Of a stretch of 64,000 nucleotides of DNA, positions 48,541-59,655 are shown one piece after another. Positions within the stretch are counted from its first letter, which is position 1; every line of letters starts with the position of its first letter. Source of the DNA: Fratercula arctica (taxonomy: Eukaryota > Chordata > Aves > Charadriiformes > Alcidae); assembly GCA_947846985.1 (NCBI GenBank), contig CANTUZ010000002.1, positions 157,973,389 to 158,037,388 of the forward strand, written 5' to 3'. Below the pieces are notes generated by a model, which did not search any database, was not told the DNA's origin, and saw only the letters and a list, made by a program, of their open reading frames with translations. Both the position numbers and the translations under genes were made by a program.

Positions 48541-49280
48541 ATATCCATGACAGCTTTATTATAATCTTTTTTTCTGCGTACTGCTTTCGACTTCCCTCTA
48601 AGTGCTTAGTCAGCGATGAACCGCTCTGTGTCAATAACACGTTCATAGTGGATACTTGTTACTTAAAACTGAACAAAACGTAGGGCTCTGTGACGCGAGA
48701 CAGAACTGCTCTGGTTGGGAGCACTAAGCAGTCTACTTAGTCTTTCCATTATTTGGTTTCTGTTGCGTATTTCAAATATGATCTTGCCATATTCTTTTCA
48801 GATTACAACCAGCATATATAAACAGATACAGTTGTCAAGCGGTAGGGAAAAAAAAAAGTGAAAAAGAGAAACCACTTTCTAGAATTTCTTTTTTTTTTTT
48901 TTTTTTCAAATTCTTCTCTAATACTTTGTCATCTTAAAGCAATCTGATAGAGATTAAGAGATAGAGAAGTAGATCTTGAAGTCTTAAAAATTACAGAGTT
49001 TCTATATAATACAGTCTTTGAAGAACAATCCATCTAAAGGAAGCTGTGTATCAGGGTACTAAATATTTCACTTTTTAAATCCTTTCTTTTGGTCAAAGGC
49101 TGAAACTAATGCATGGTTGCATCTGAAATGTATCTAAAAGGCTGAAGAGATGAATATGGGATTATGATAAATTGTTTCCTGAAATAAATATCCCAGTAGT
49201 TTGCAGGAGAGATGTCCACTAGTAGAGATATTCTATCTCAGCAAGAATAATAGATAGCAGAATTTAACTGAAGAATAAAA
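48541..49280. other. Unique sequence, no gene seen
   Basis: Poly-T run at 48889-48906; nothing else recognised. Confidence 0.5.
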
Positions 49281-49382
49281 TCCTGGAGAAAATGAGTCAA
49301 TGAGGAATGATGGATTGAGGATTGACTCAATCCTGAAGAAAATGAGTCAATGAGGAATGAGGAATGAGGATTGTTGACTGAA
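49281..49382 (+). repeat. 50-bp tandem duplication
   Basis: TCCTGGAGAAAATGAGTCAA starts one copy at 49281 and TCCTGAAGAAAATGAGTCAA the next at 49331. The copies share TGAGGAATGA and GATTG blocks and differ at a few positions near the end, where a GGAATGA unit is also repeated. Confidence 0.92.
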
Positions 49383-50285
49383 GGATGCATTTTAAGATCT
49401 AGAAATACATATGAAGCTACATATAGTCAGGTATTGATGAAGAACACCTGAGGCCGCTAAACAATGATGGTAGGAGAATTGACAGCCACAAAAAGACAAG
49501 AATTTCATCTGTTGGCTCTGACAAAAGACAGGAAAACATGAAGAAAAAAGGAAACTGTGTACGTCAGTTAACCTTTCCTCTTTCTTTACTACCTCCTTCA
49601 TTTGAAATATGGTGATCATTTCAGATTATCATTATATGTCTTACTCTACGTAGGATGCCAAAAGAATAGACAGCTACGAATTTAAATACTGCAGTAACTA
49701 AGCAGTGACTCATACAAAGTCTGGTAAACATAAGGAATGAATACAGCAAAGAGTGTACACCTTAAAAGACATTGGTTTCTTTCTGAAGAGTAAAGACTAA
49801 AAATGGAACTAAGGAAGTAACTTGTAACAAATAATCTCTGAAGAACATTTTCTTTATTTCTTCTGGCTGAAAAAAACAATTGACAAATTTTCTAGGTCTC
49901 TTGTTAGTTTTCCAGCAAGAATATTCCCTTGTTTCATACATAGCTGAAAAATAATTAGTTGCCAGAGCTCTCTAATTTATTCCTGCTTTGCTGGTGGAAC
50001 TGAATTATATTGTTGGATGATACTTTCAGCATTCTCCGTTTTAGAAACAGTCCAGCTCAGTGGGAAATCAGCCTTTTTTTTACAATCTGATTTCCCCACA
50101 GCTGTTGCATTTGAATGTTAGGTTTGTATACCTATCCGATAAGGAAGATAAAGAAATCATGTAGCTGACTGAGCCAAGAAGGCATGACTTTTTAAACTTA
50201 ATTGCTGTGCACATGTAACTGTGTATTTAGGATCTAGTGCAGAGCAAGAGTACTTTTCACTGCCTTGAATACAGAAGAAAAAGGT
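49383..50285. other. Unique AT-rich sequence, no gene seen
   Basis: Nothing recognised. Confidence 0.5.
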
Positions 50286-50345
50286 GTGGGGACTGGAACC
50301 TAAGTTTCTCACTTCCTACACCATTGTCCTTGCCACCAGGTACCA
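50286..50345 (-). mobile_element. Possible MIR-type SINE relic
   Basis: GGGGACTGGAACCTAAGTTTC and CACCATTGTCCTTGCCACCA fit the antisense of the MIR head and core (GGGTTCAA, then AGTGGTTAGAGCA in sense). Short and diverged. Confidence 0.35.
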
Positions 50346-50692
50346 CATCTCTCTGCAAAATGTAAGGCTTCTATGTGATAGTGCTCTCCCCACTCTCATA
50401 CATACAGTCCAGTGATTAGACTGTGTTATTCTTAAAAGAAAAAGTGATAAGAAATGAGGTTGAAAAGGAGGAGCCTGCTTGGTCCATCCTTTGAAGATGA
50501 AATTCATACTTCCTTAATTTTTTGAAAGAAAGCTTTTACATGCCTAACCCAGATTTGAACTTAAGGGGTAAGTGAAACCGTATTCTTTGTTGGTGTAAAT
50601 TGCCACTGCTTTATTCAAGAATTTCATCTTTTCGTTACTCTTGTTGAAAACAAGCATTTGATGACCTTATTATATTGGCTTATGTCTCCTTA

Positions 50693-51062
50693 TGTCGTGG
50701 CTTAGCCCCAGCCAGCAACTAAGACCACTCCCACTGGTTGGGATGGGAAGAGAATAGGAAGAGAAAAAGTGAGAAAACTCATGGGTTGAGCTAAAACCAG
50801 TTTAATAGGTAAAGCAAAAGTCATGTGCACAAGCAAAGCAATACAAGGAATTCATTTACCACTTCCCATCAGCAGGCAGGTGTTCAGCCATCTCCAGGAA
50901 AGCAGGGGTCCATCACATGTAGTGATTACTTGGGAAGACAAAATGCCGTAACTCTGAATGTCTCCCCCCTTCCTTCTTCTTCCCTCCAGATTTATATGCT
51001 GAGCATGATGCTATATAGTACGGGATATCCCTTTGGTCAGTTGGGGTCAGCTGGCCCGGCTG
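50693..51062 (-). mobile_element. Avian ERV LTR (downstream part), minus strand
   Basis: TGTCGTGGCTTAGCCCCAGC at the left edge is the antisense LTR end. It is followed by CTCATGGGTTGAGCTAAAAC, the GGTAAAGCAAAAG and CACTTCCCATCAGCAGGCAG blocks, the TATA box, and GGATATCCCTTTGGTCAG with GGGGTCAGCTG. This matches the right two-thirds of the LTR type seen at 33270 in the opposite orientation. Similarity to that LTR stops after about 51062. Confidence 0.82.
50991..50997 (-). promoter_or_regulatory. LTR TATA box
   Basis: TTTATAT on the plus strand gives ATATAAA on the minus strand, directly after GCTCAGC, the position of the promoter in this LTR type. Confidence 0.5.
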
Positions 51063-51422
51063 TATCTGGCATGGTTCATGTCCACGGTCTGCAGGTTGAG
51101 GATGTCAATCTCGAGAAAGTTGCCAGGCGCCAGTTGCTGTAGCCAATTCTGGTTCCATCACCGCTGCACTTGCGCTGCTTCTTGTAAAGCTTTTCCTCCA
51201 TTGGTTCAGGTGGTTCCTACTACAGCAGTTCCTGAAACATGCAACTCAAATCATGGCTTACAACAATTTAAAGGTATATCCATTACAGTCTCCATCCCTG
51301 GCCCCTTTGTGACAGGTTATAGGGTTTAATATTGCAATGCACTCCTTCACTTGCTCCTATCCTGGCTAGTAACAAAGGGTTCCTGCTAAAGTAATTCCCA
51401 TAACATGCAACTCAAATCCTGG
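51063..51422 (-). mobile_element. ERV-derived segment between two LTR pieces
   Basis: This stretch holds GTCCACGGTCTGCAGGTTGAG, CAATTCTGGTTCCATCACCG and CATGCAACTCAAATC, sequence of the kind seen in other bird LTR elements rather than unique DNA. A 45-bp direct repeat lies at 51212-51256 and 51378-51422. No coding domain of gag, pol or env is recognisable. It may be LTR sequence of another family or leader sequence. Confidence 0.5.
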
Positions 51423-51990
51423 ATTTAACTTTATTTCCTTTATTAACCTCCTCCCCCACCCCACCCTGAGCAGTGCAGGGGGATGGGGAATGGGGGTTGT
51501 AGTCAGCTCATCACACATTTTTTCTGCCACTCCTTCCTCCTCAAGTGGAGGACTCCTCAAAGTCTTCCCTGCTCCAGCATGAGGTCTCACCCACAAGAGA
51601 CAGTTCTCCATGAACTTCTCCAAGATAAGTTCTTCTGATGCACTGCAGTTCTTCAACAAACTGCTCCATGCTCTCATTGCCTGGTGAATTGGTTGCCCAG
51701 CCTGAGCAGAGCAGAGATCATGGACTTCTTCCTCCCAGACAACCCCCATTTATATACCAAGCGTGATGTCTATGGATTCTATGGAATATGGAATATTCCA
51801 TTGGACATTCTATTGTTTTGTCTATGCTCCTTCTCAGCTTCTATAGGAAGCTGAAAAACATCCTTGAATAGTATAAACATCATCTAGCAACAACTAAAAC
51901 AATATGCATTATTGATTCCTTTCATACCAAATCCGAAAACACAGCAACCACTAGAAAGAAAATTAACTCTGTCTCAGCTGACAGTTGAAC
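51423..51990 (-). mobile_element. Second avian ERV LTR, minus strand
   Basis: The left portion (to about 51740) resembles the LTR at 4713, including GTAGTCAGCTCATCACACAT, CTCCATGAACTTCTCCAA and CTGCTCCA blocks. The right portion is an LTR U3 region: TATA box, GGAATATTCCA, CTTCTCAGCTTCTATAGG, then AAAGAAAATTAACTCTGTCTCAGC near 51950-51980, the antisense of the usual LTR start. An open frame of 127 codons at 51366-51749 is the same LTR-block coding noise as at 4909. Confidence 0.75.
51749..51756 (-). promoter_or_regulatory. LTR TATA box
   Basis: TTTATATA on the plus strand (TATATAAA on the minus strand) lies between the U3 segment and the start of the transcribed part of this LTR. Confidence 0.5.
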
Positions 51991-53569
51991 CTGTGAAATC
52001 CTAGCTCTCAGCAGGCCAGACCAAATTTGGCTTAGTGCCTGTGGTTTTATCAATTAATGGGAATTTTGCCACAGACTTCAAAAACAATAAAAAAGATAAA
52101 AAAGAAAGAAAAAAAAATTAAAAATCTCAGTTTTCCCCCTAGATTGTTCTAAACTTACACTCAATTGCACTACTTGACTTAGGTCGACATTATCTATGTT
52201 TTTCCTTCAAAACTTAAAACATCATTAAATTTCTCATTCCAATAAGCTTTACCCTTTTTTTTTTTTTCCATTTTCATCACCGAAAACACCATCAGATATG
52301 AGGGTTTTCTCAGTTTTCTGATTCCACTGATCAGCAGGATTCTGGAAGTATCAGATCTAAAATAATGTAGTAATTAAATTTACTCCTTCCTTCCTAGCAA
52401 ATGGAGACAGAACAGTTTGCCCCAAGGGTACTTGAAAATTTGCAGTTTTGTTTATTTGAGATGAATAAAGATCTTAAGCTATCAAATAACTAGTTCCTTC
52501 TCTCTACATTTATGTGAAAAGTAAAGGTCTCTGTGTCTGACAAATGTAAAAATAATATATTAATTCAGCTGCAGTGATAAGGGGATAAAACCAGTGAAAA
52601 CAAATCCTTACTTTGTTTCCTTCACCCTTGTGCAATGAATCAATGACTTGGCATTGTGGTCTGAAGACCCAGATAACTGAAATAGTTTAATCAATGTAAC
52701 AACACAAATTGTGTTGAAAAATCTCCGCGCATCACAGATCCACGCAATTACTTTTGACACTTTAAACCTCTAGCAGCTCAGCAACCTATACAGGCAGATA
52801 ATGGCTCTGCTGTACATTGTTTATGCACTTGAATCGCTATCGCATCTGTGGGTGGAACGGAAAGCCCAGTGACTCTGGTGTGACTACGATCTTGTGTGCA
52901 AAAGGATTAGGCACATTTTTAAGCCCTTGTGGTGTTTAATTCCCTACTGTTTTAGTGTTGGTTGGAGGGCATGGTGGTGTCCATTAAGATTCTCAAGGCA
53001 GATGCATTGTGTACGCTTATTTTGCCCTAAATCAACTGTACTCACCAAGCAAAACAGAGTCTTACTTGAAAATGGGGAGTGTATGTTGATGACAATTAAG
53101 AACTATGTTCTCGCCTGTTTTTTTTTTTTTTTTTTCCTTAGCATCAGCTACTCTGGAAAATATGATAGAGCAAAATGTCACTTGTGGACACTGTGCAGCA
53201 GGATGAGCCATTGTCCTTCCAGAACTTCAGAACCGGTTGTCCCACTTGTCATCACCCCTCCATTGCCACACAACAGCAGCAACACAGTCAGTCCTGAGCT
53301 GTAGTATTAGCAAAGTAGGGATGGTCCTCATGGAGGTAGTTCTGCATCTCTGACAGTATGACCTTCCTGGGCAAGTGCCTGAATTATCTTTGCTGAACGC
53401 CATCAGTGGAGGACATCCCAGGAATTTCCTTGCATTTTTCTGGTATTCTTGTATCGTGACAAGTCCTGCTTGGTACGTGGGGTCCTTTCAGTCCTTTTTC
53501 CCAGTCTGACTTCAATGTGAGATTTACCTGAGGAAAGTTTGAATAATAATAGCAAAAAGGAAAAGGAAA
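51991..53569. other. Unique AT-rich sequence, no gene seen
   Basis: T-runs at 52255-52268 and 53118-53136. The latter ends in CCTTAG and looks like a splice acceptor, and a 136-codon frame at 52894-53304 runs across it. No known protein is recognised. Confidence 0.4.
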
Positions 53570-53632
53570 GGGAAAGGGCAAGGGAAAGGGAAAGGGAAAG
53601 GGAAAGGGAAAGGGAAAGGGAAAGGGAAAGGG
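53570..53632 (+). repeat. (GGGAAA)n array
   Basis: Eleven GGG runs at six-base spacing, with one GGGCAA variant near the start. It is flanked by further purine-only sequence to about 53715. Four consecutive GGG runs with three-base loops fit the G-quadruplex pattern. Confidence 0.95.
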
Positions 53633-53715
53633 AGAAGGAGAGGGAGAAAAAAAAAAAGAAAATTGAAAGGAAAGAAGAAAAAGAAAATTGAACAGAAAAA
53701 AAGATTAAAAAAAAT

Positions 53716-55871
53716 AATAAAAAAGGGCTTCATTCTGCTAGTAATGCTAAAGTTGAAGAGTATTTTCTGTAGTGGTGCAAGCCTAGTGATTTCACTGGGG
53801 CACATCCTAACATCGCTCAAGAGGAAGAAGGCATGCAGAATTTGTCTCACTGATGCTTCTCAAAGAATCAGGTAGCCAGGACATCAGTCAGAGTGTGTTT
53901 TGGTTTTCATGGCTGCTTGACAAGAGTTTGGGGTAAAAAAAACCCAAACCCAATAATACTTTATCCCTGTCTAGTTACTTTTCTGAGTTCAATCCTGATG
54001 GGTGCTTTGCATTCTGATTCTTTTCCTTGAGTATGCTAATTCTTGTGTTCAGCTTTAAATATATGAGAAGTCCCAGTAGTTCAAGCCAAATGTGTCTTCA
54101 AATGTTGCAATAAAGCTACAGTGTTCTGCACTTCACAAAATAAAGACTCTTCAGAGGATCTTGAAATCTTTCTGAAGCATCACTTAATTGATCTGTGTGA
54201 TATCTGTGCAACAAATGCAATATTGTTCCATTTCTTAGGACAGTAAGTTGAGCTGTGGAAAGGTAAAAGACATGACATATCTGAGAAAGAGTAAAAAATG
54301 GACTGAAAATGTGTGGCTTGTGGCTAATGTACAACATATTAGCCATGAAAATGCCGTAATGCCTTCTTTCTGTAGCCTTGTAGATCAGTAAATATTTTGT
54401 CATTGTCAGTAACAGACATCTGGCTCCAAATTAACACTGCAAGACCTCAGGACTTGCCATTTTTTGTTTCAACTTGACCTGCCCTGTCTGGAGCTTACTT
54501 TAAGCTTCTTTACCCTTAGCACCAACTTCTAATGACTGGGTAGCTATTGCCTAATTTATTTTAGTTTTGTTTATTTTTGTATAATTGTGTGGTACAACCA
54601 TAATTTTCACATATATAGCACTAAAAGGTATTTGTTCTGTGTAGCATCAACTACTTACGACGCTGGCATAATGATGTAGTGTAGAGGGATAATAGCAGAG
54701 TCCTCAAACGTGGAGACACAGGATGCACTGCAGAAGACTACAGGCAAAAGGAAGGGGATGCAGCATGATGCTGAAAATCCCAAGGTTATAAACAACTCAC
54801 CCATGGTCAACTAGAGAAATGCAGACCTGGGAGGATGGAAAACTGGTTTTAGGGGTAGCAATGAATAAACAGCGCAAATATCTTGTATAGAGAAGACTCT
54901 TCATATAGAATAAGTTCAATACTAACATGGAGTAGAAGATCACAGAAGACAAAAGCAGTTGTAAAGCACCGCTGAAAATATATAAAATGTAATATGTGTT
55001 TTTTTCCTGTATTACTTTGGTATAGGCTTGTAGCAATTCTAGGCTGCTAAGATTTCAGTTACACTAATAATACATTCTTGACTTTACATATATGGTTTGT
55101 TTCCTTTTGCCCACAACGAGGTTTTGAATACAACATTTTTATACTTTTGAATAGCAGGACATATATAGTGTATTAAATATGGCCTTTTTTTCAGTTTTTC
55201 TCTTTCAACAGACAACTAATGTAGCAATCAAAACAATTATGTAAGGGATAATTTCTATTTCTTGAAAATATATTAAAATAGCATAAATTTTAATTATAAT
55301 ATATAATTCAGTGTATATTTTCATATATCTAAACTTTTAAATGTAAAGCTGTAATCTGACTTCACTAATTTTTTTTTTTTTTTTTTTTAATGTTTCAGTT
55401 CACATTGGATGAACTATCTTGGTGGACCAAACTTAAATTCTTTTTGTCTTCTTCTGTTCCAAGATTATCTTTTTCACTGATGTTTTTTGTATAGCGAAAG
55501 ATGTGAAATGTTTTTTTGTCTCATTCCTGGCTTGCAGTCCTATGTTGTTCCAGGTGCAACGTAGAAAAAGGCTTAAAGTAATACAAGTCTGAATGATAAA
55601 TAACTACTCCTGATGGGTTGAGGAAAAGAGAGGTGACATTCATCTGACTAAGATAGACTTCGCCAGGGTAAATCAAGTTGCTTAAAAACGGGCATTTAAG
55701 ATCATTAGAGATGCTCTGGGGTACTGAAGACATCTGCACTTAGGTGGCAAATGCTACACAAAACTTAGGAGAGCCACACTCTTTTCCAGCCCCAGATGCA
55801 GGTTACCCCACAGTGCTCAAAATGGCACCAAACACTGATGTGGAGATAATCTTACCTTGTTGAGCATTGAA
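53716..55871. other. Unique AT-rich sequence, no gene seen
   Basis: T-run at 55371-55388 and a TA-rich patch at 55260-55330; nothing else recognised. Confidence 0.5.
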
Positions 55872-56080
55872 AATCATAGAATCGTAGAACATGTTGTGTT
55901 GGAATGGGACCTTAAAAGGTCATCTAGTCCAACCCCCCTGCAGTCAGCAGGGACATCTTCAACTAGATCAGGTTGCTCAGAGCTTCATCAAGCCTGGCCT
56001 TGAATGTCTCCAGGGATGGGGCCTCCACCACCTCTCTGGGCAACCCGTGCCAGTGTCTCACCACCCTTATTGTAAAGAAA
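55872..56080 (-). mobile_element. CR1 LINE 3' end, minus strand
   Basis: AATCATAGAATCGTAGAAC tail, then AGGTCATCTAGTCCAACCCC, GACATCTTCAACTAGATCAG and CCAGGGATGGGGCCTCCACC. This is the same subgroup as the 5608 copy. It stops at about 56080, so only the last 210 bases of the element are present. The open frame at 55891-56181 is antisense noise. Confidence 0.93.
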
Positions 56081-58191
56081 GAAATATGTGCTTTGAGCTA
56101 GTTGTCTATAATCCTTTATTGATCATTACAGGAAAACAGATTGTAAGAGAAACTTTTAAGAAAGATGAACATTTTTTCTGAAAGCAGGGGCCTAAAATGG
56201 GCCAAAGGTCTTGGCAGTGAAAGCATCCATCTTTCTCCACTAGGTATCGAAGTGGTTTAGTACTGCTAGTTAAGTTCCTGCTGATATCATACATTTGGTG
56301 AGATGCATACCACCTGCTGTGCTGGCTCCCAAATTGTGTAAAATTCTAAATTGTTTTTTGTTTGGTTTTTGTTTGATGGAAATATCTAATGACAAGAACT
56401 TCACTGAATTGTGTGAAATGATACTTTGCTTTGCTAGTGGATTTGCAGGCTCATATTTTGACTGCACATAGTTTAGGGTCTCATATGCTGCATACTGTTC
56501 TCAAAGCTGAAAGATCTATTGATTTGGCCAAGAACAGTACTGCAGATCATCAGCTTCGTAGTAATGTATGCTTATTCACTACATCCTAAAATCACACAGT
56601 ATTCATCAACTATGACAAAGAGAGTTGAGCATAAGGTTTCCATAAGCCACACCTTGCAGCTAAGTGGTACTTCTGAGAAATAGATCCGTCTAGGTTGTTT
56701 ACGTCACTCGGTTTTAAAAATGCCATATATCTTCACAGTGTCTTTCCCCGCAAAAGAAATGTTAATTTGAGTATATTTGGTACAAAACTAGTGGTGACTT
56801 ACCAGGAATCACACAGGAATTCTAAAATAGATCTTTAGCTCTAGGTTAAGATGGGTGGATACAGGTGTCTTCATGTGCAATCAGTACCTAATTTCACATT
56901 TTAATCAATGGAATTTTGACTTCCTTGAGACTAGTGAGAAAATTAGTCTAAATTTAACACTTACTGGCAAGTCAACTGAATGATCTTCTGAACTGTATTT
57001 CTGCTCAAGGGATTCAGTTCAGTTGCCCACATACAGACATATATTGTCACTTAGGAAGTTTTAGGGTATCCATGATATTTATCTATGGCTCTGGCACAAA
57101 TGAGACAGGAGGCCTATTAAATGCATGCATTTCAGTAGCGAATGCTCTGGAAATCCTATCATGTTAACTACAGGAATAATGTGAAAAGTGGATAAATTAG
57201 GTAAGAGTAGTAAAAAGAGGAATGTGGACGCCTCCTTAAGCTGTGAGAAAAATTTTTTCTTGGTAAGTGTCTTGGTAAGAGGAGCTTTATTTCAAGGTGT
57301 AGATGAGGTGGAAGTGAAAGTGGGAGGCCCTTCCACCAGTGTACAGTTGTGGGAATACATTTTGGATGACAATCTAGTGGCAGTTTTGGCTCTGCTTTCT
57401 CCTCCCCTGCGGTCTGCCTGACTGGCATCCTCCCTAAGTTTTTCAGAGGTTGAAATATCTCTGATGCATTGTGCATAAATTTTGCAGCCCCAGAAACATT
57501 TTCTAACATGAGCTTCATCAATACTTTAATCTTGTAAACTCTCTCCATTGCAATAAACCCATGATTTCAAAGTAGCAAAAAAAAAGATGTTTCATTAAAT
57601 CATTCTCAAGCATCCTAGTTAGGGTTTGCCTTTGAAATAGCATTATCTATACACTGTGAGAAAATATTAAATTTGTGGTGTGAGGAAATATTTTGAGGTG
57701 TAGTTGTCTTCAAAGCTGCCTAAGACCTGCAGAAACAAAGAAAAAGTCATAACAAAAATCCTTGTGACGTGCTGGAGATCCAAGCGCTCTTGCAAAGTGA
57801 TTTTCAGGCTTTTGTTCCTGGAGAAAGTGAAACTGAATTAAAGAAAAGAAGAAGCAAATCAAATAGTTTCAGAAGAGCCTCGTAATTTCAGGGGCTTGGC
57901 TCATATTGATTGTGAGCTTGGCATTTACTAGCCAGTGCTTGTGCATCTTTTCTTTTACCAGACCCATATTCTTCTCGAGTGCAGGAAACCTTAATGGCAG
58001 TTTTCACCTTCATTGTCATAACCGGGAAAGCCCATTTTTATTTACTTGGGCTTTCCATCAAGGAAAATACTGAAAATCCTTTTGAAAGAGTACGGTGTCT
58101 GATTTCTTCCTCCCCTTAGACAAATATTTATCCTTTGATTGCTGATAACTTTGTGGTTCAGTCTTGAAAACCACTTTGTTTTAGTTTTTGG

Positions 58192-58195
<4 letters not shown>
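56081..58195. other. Unique AT-rich sequence, no gene seen
   Basis: No transposon or exon is recognised. Opposite small frames at 57168-57548 look like chance. Confidence 0.45.
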
Positions 58196-58229
<34 letters not shown>

Positions 58230-58240
58230 GTTTGTTGGTT

Positions 58241-58269
<29 letters not shown>
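58196..58269 (+). repeat. (TTTTG)n array
   Basis: TTTTG pentamers in two blocks, separated by a TTTGTTTGTTGG variant. The reverse strand gives Lys/Asn/Gln-rich spurious frames. Confidence 0.93.
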
Positions 58270-58271
<2 letters not shown>

Positions 58272-59581
58272 ATTCTGCTTGATCCTATCTATCCTCCAGT
58301 TTGGAGTGGGAGGCAATTTTCTCAGTTTTTTTTTCTGAGGCATGGATTGTATCTATACTTGTTTAGGGTTCAATGCAACAGACATTCAGTACTAACTGCT
58401 AGTACAAATACCAGCCTGTATTGTTGTGGTTTGTTCCCCTAAGAAAACAGGAGATCAAGAGACCCTGAGGTGTTCTGTATGCAGGAGGAAGGAAGAAAGA
58501 CACAGAGAATAAATATTTCTTTAGCTATTGTCACCTTGGCAAAAAAGATCATAAAAGACCTCAAAAGCTATGACTTACAGCCCAAGTTACTCCTTGTGCT
58601 ACAGCAGGATCCAACTAGAGAGCCAATTAAAAAACGTAAGTTCCACTGTATTGGTTCCTAGACAAACATTAAGTGGAAGACAGTTCCACACACAGAAATT
58701 TAAAATCAAACTGGAAAAGAATTGAGGGAATTGAATAATTATTTTTAATAAATGGGGAATAAAACCTTAGAGAGCTAATGTTCACGTATAAAAGATTGTG
58801 GAAAGGGTTAAAAGAAGAAGTTAACAAATAGGCAGATGAGAGAGAGAAAGTCAAGTTTTCAAGTTCTTCTGGAGATGAACTGAGCTATAGAGAATTCAAG
58901 TTTAGTAGAAAAAAAACTATCAAAACCAAAGACCTGCAAGTGAGAAAGAGAAAAAGCAGGGTTATCAGGGAAACCTGGCTTGGGTCACAAGGAGAACAAC
59001 TGTGAAGTTTAATTGCACACTGATCATTTCTGGATTTTCTAAACTGTACAGACAACTCTAAGCTTTGTGCTGTCCATTACTGCACTGGACACTGCCTTAC
59101 AGAGACTATAAAATGTATTTGGAAGCCATACTCATAAAGTTCAAATATTTTGTCATGATATAGTGACTTAACATTACAAATATTGATCTAAGCTGGAAAT
59201 AAAATTATGAATTACCTTAAAGGACAATAAACATTGAAACTAGCTTTGGGAAAAACCAATGTTTATTACACATAAACCTGAAAAAAACTTGTCCAGCAAC
59301 CAAAATATTTCATGTATTTTCTTTTTCAATTTGTTCTGCATTTTATAACATAATAAAATATAATGCAGATGTGAACAGATGAAAATATATCAGAAAATAA
59401 AATATGAGGAAGTAAGACATGGATGTCAATGCACTGCCATTTTAGAAAAATATTAGGGTTTTTTTAGAATCTGCAGTACCATTTACCCATGGTAAATAAT
59501 AGAAATGAATTCTTAACAGTACACGTCTATTTACCATTACTTTACCAGCAATTATGAGTTATTTTCACAGGAATGTTATAG
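58270..59581. other. Unique AT-rich sequence, no gene seen
   Basis: Nothing recognised. Confidence 0.5.
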
Positions 59582-59655
59582 TAGAACCATAGAATTGCCT
59601 AGGTTGGAAGGGACCTTTCAGTATTACCTAATTAAAGGGCCCTTGTGAGAGTTTT
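59582..59655 (-). mobile_element. Old CR1 LINE 3' scrap
   Basis: AGAACCATAGAATTGCCTAGGTTGGAAGGGACC is the antisense CR1 3' end. Similarity is lost within about 70 bases. Confidence 0.8.

Noticed and set aside
48147..48550. Several overlapping Pro/Gly-rich frames on both strands
   Set aside because: Caused by the GC-rich, low-stop body of an LTR; all frames are open at once.
52894..53304. 136-codon frame crossing a T-run that ends in TTAG
   Set aside because: The frame runs through the T-run itself, so it cannot be both exon and acceptor; no protein similarity recognised.
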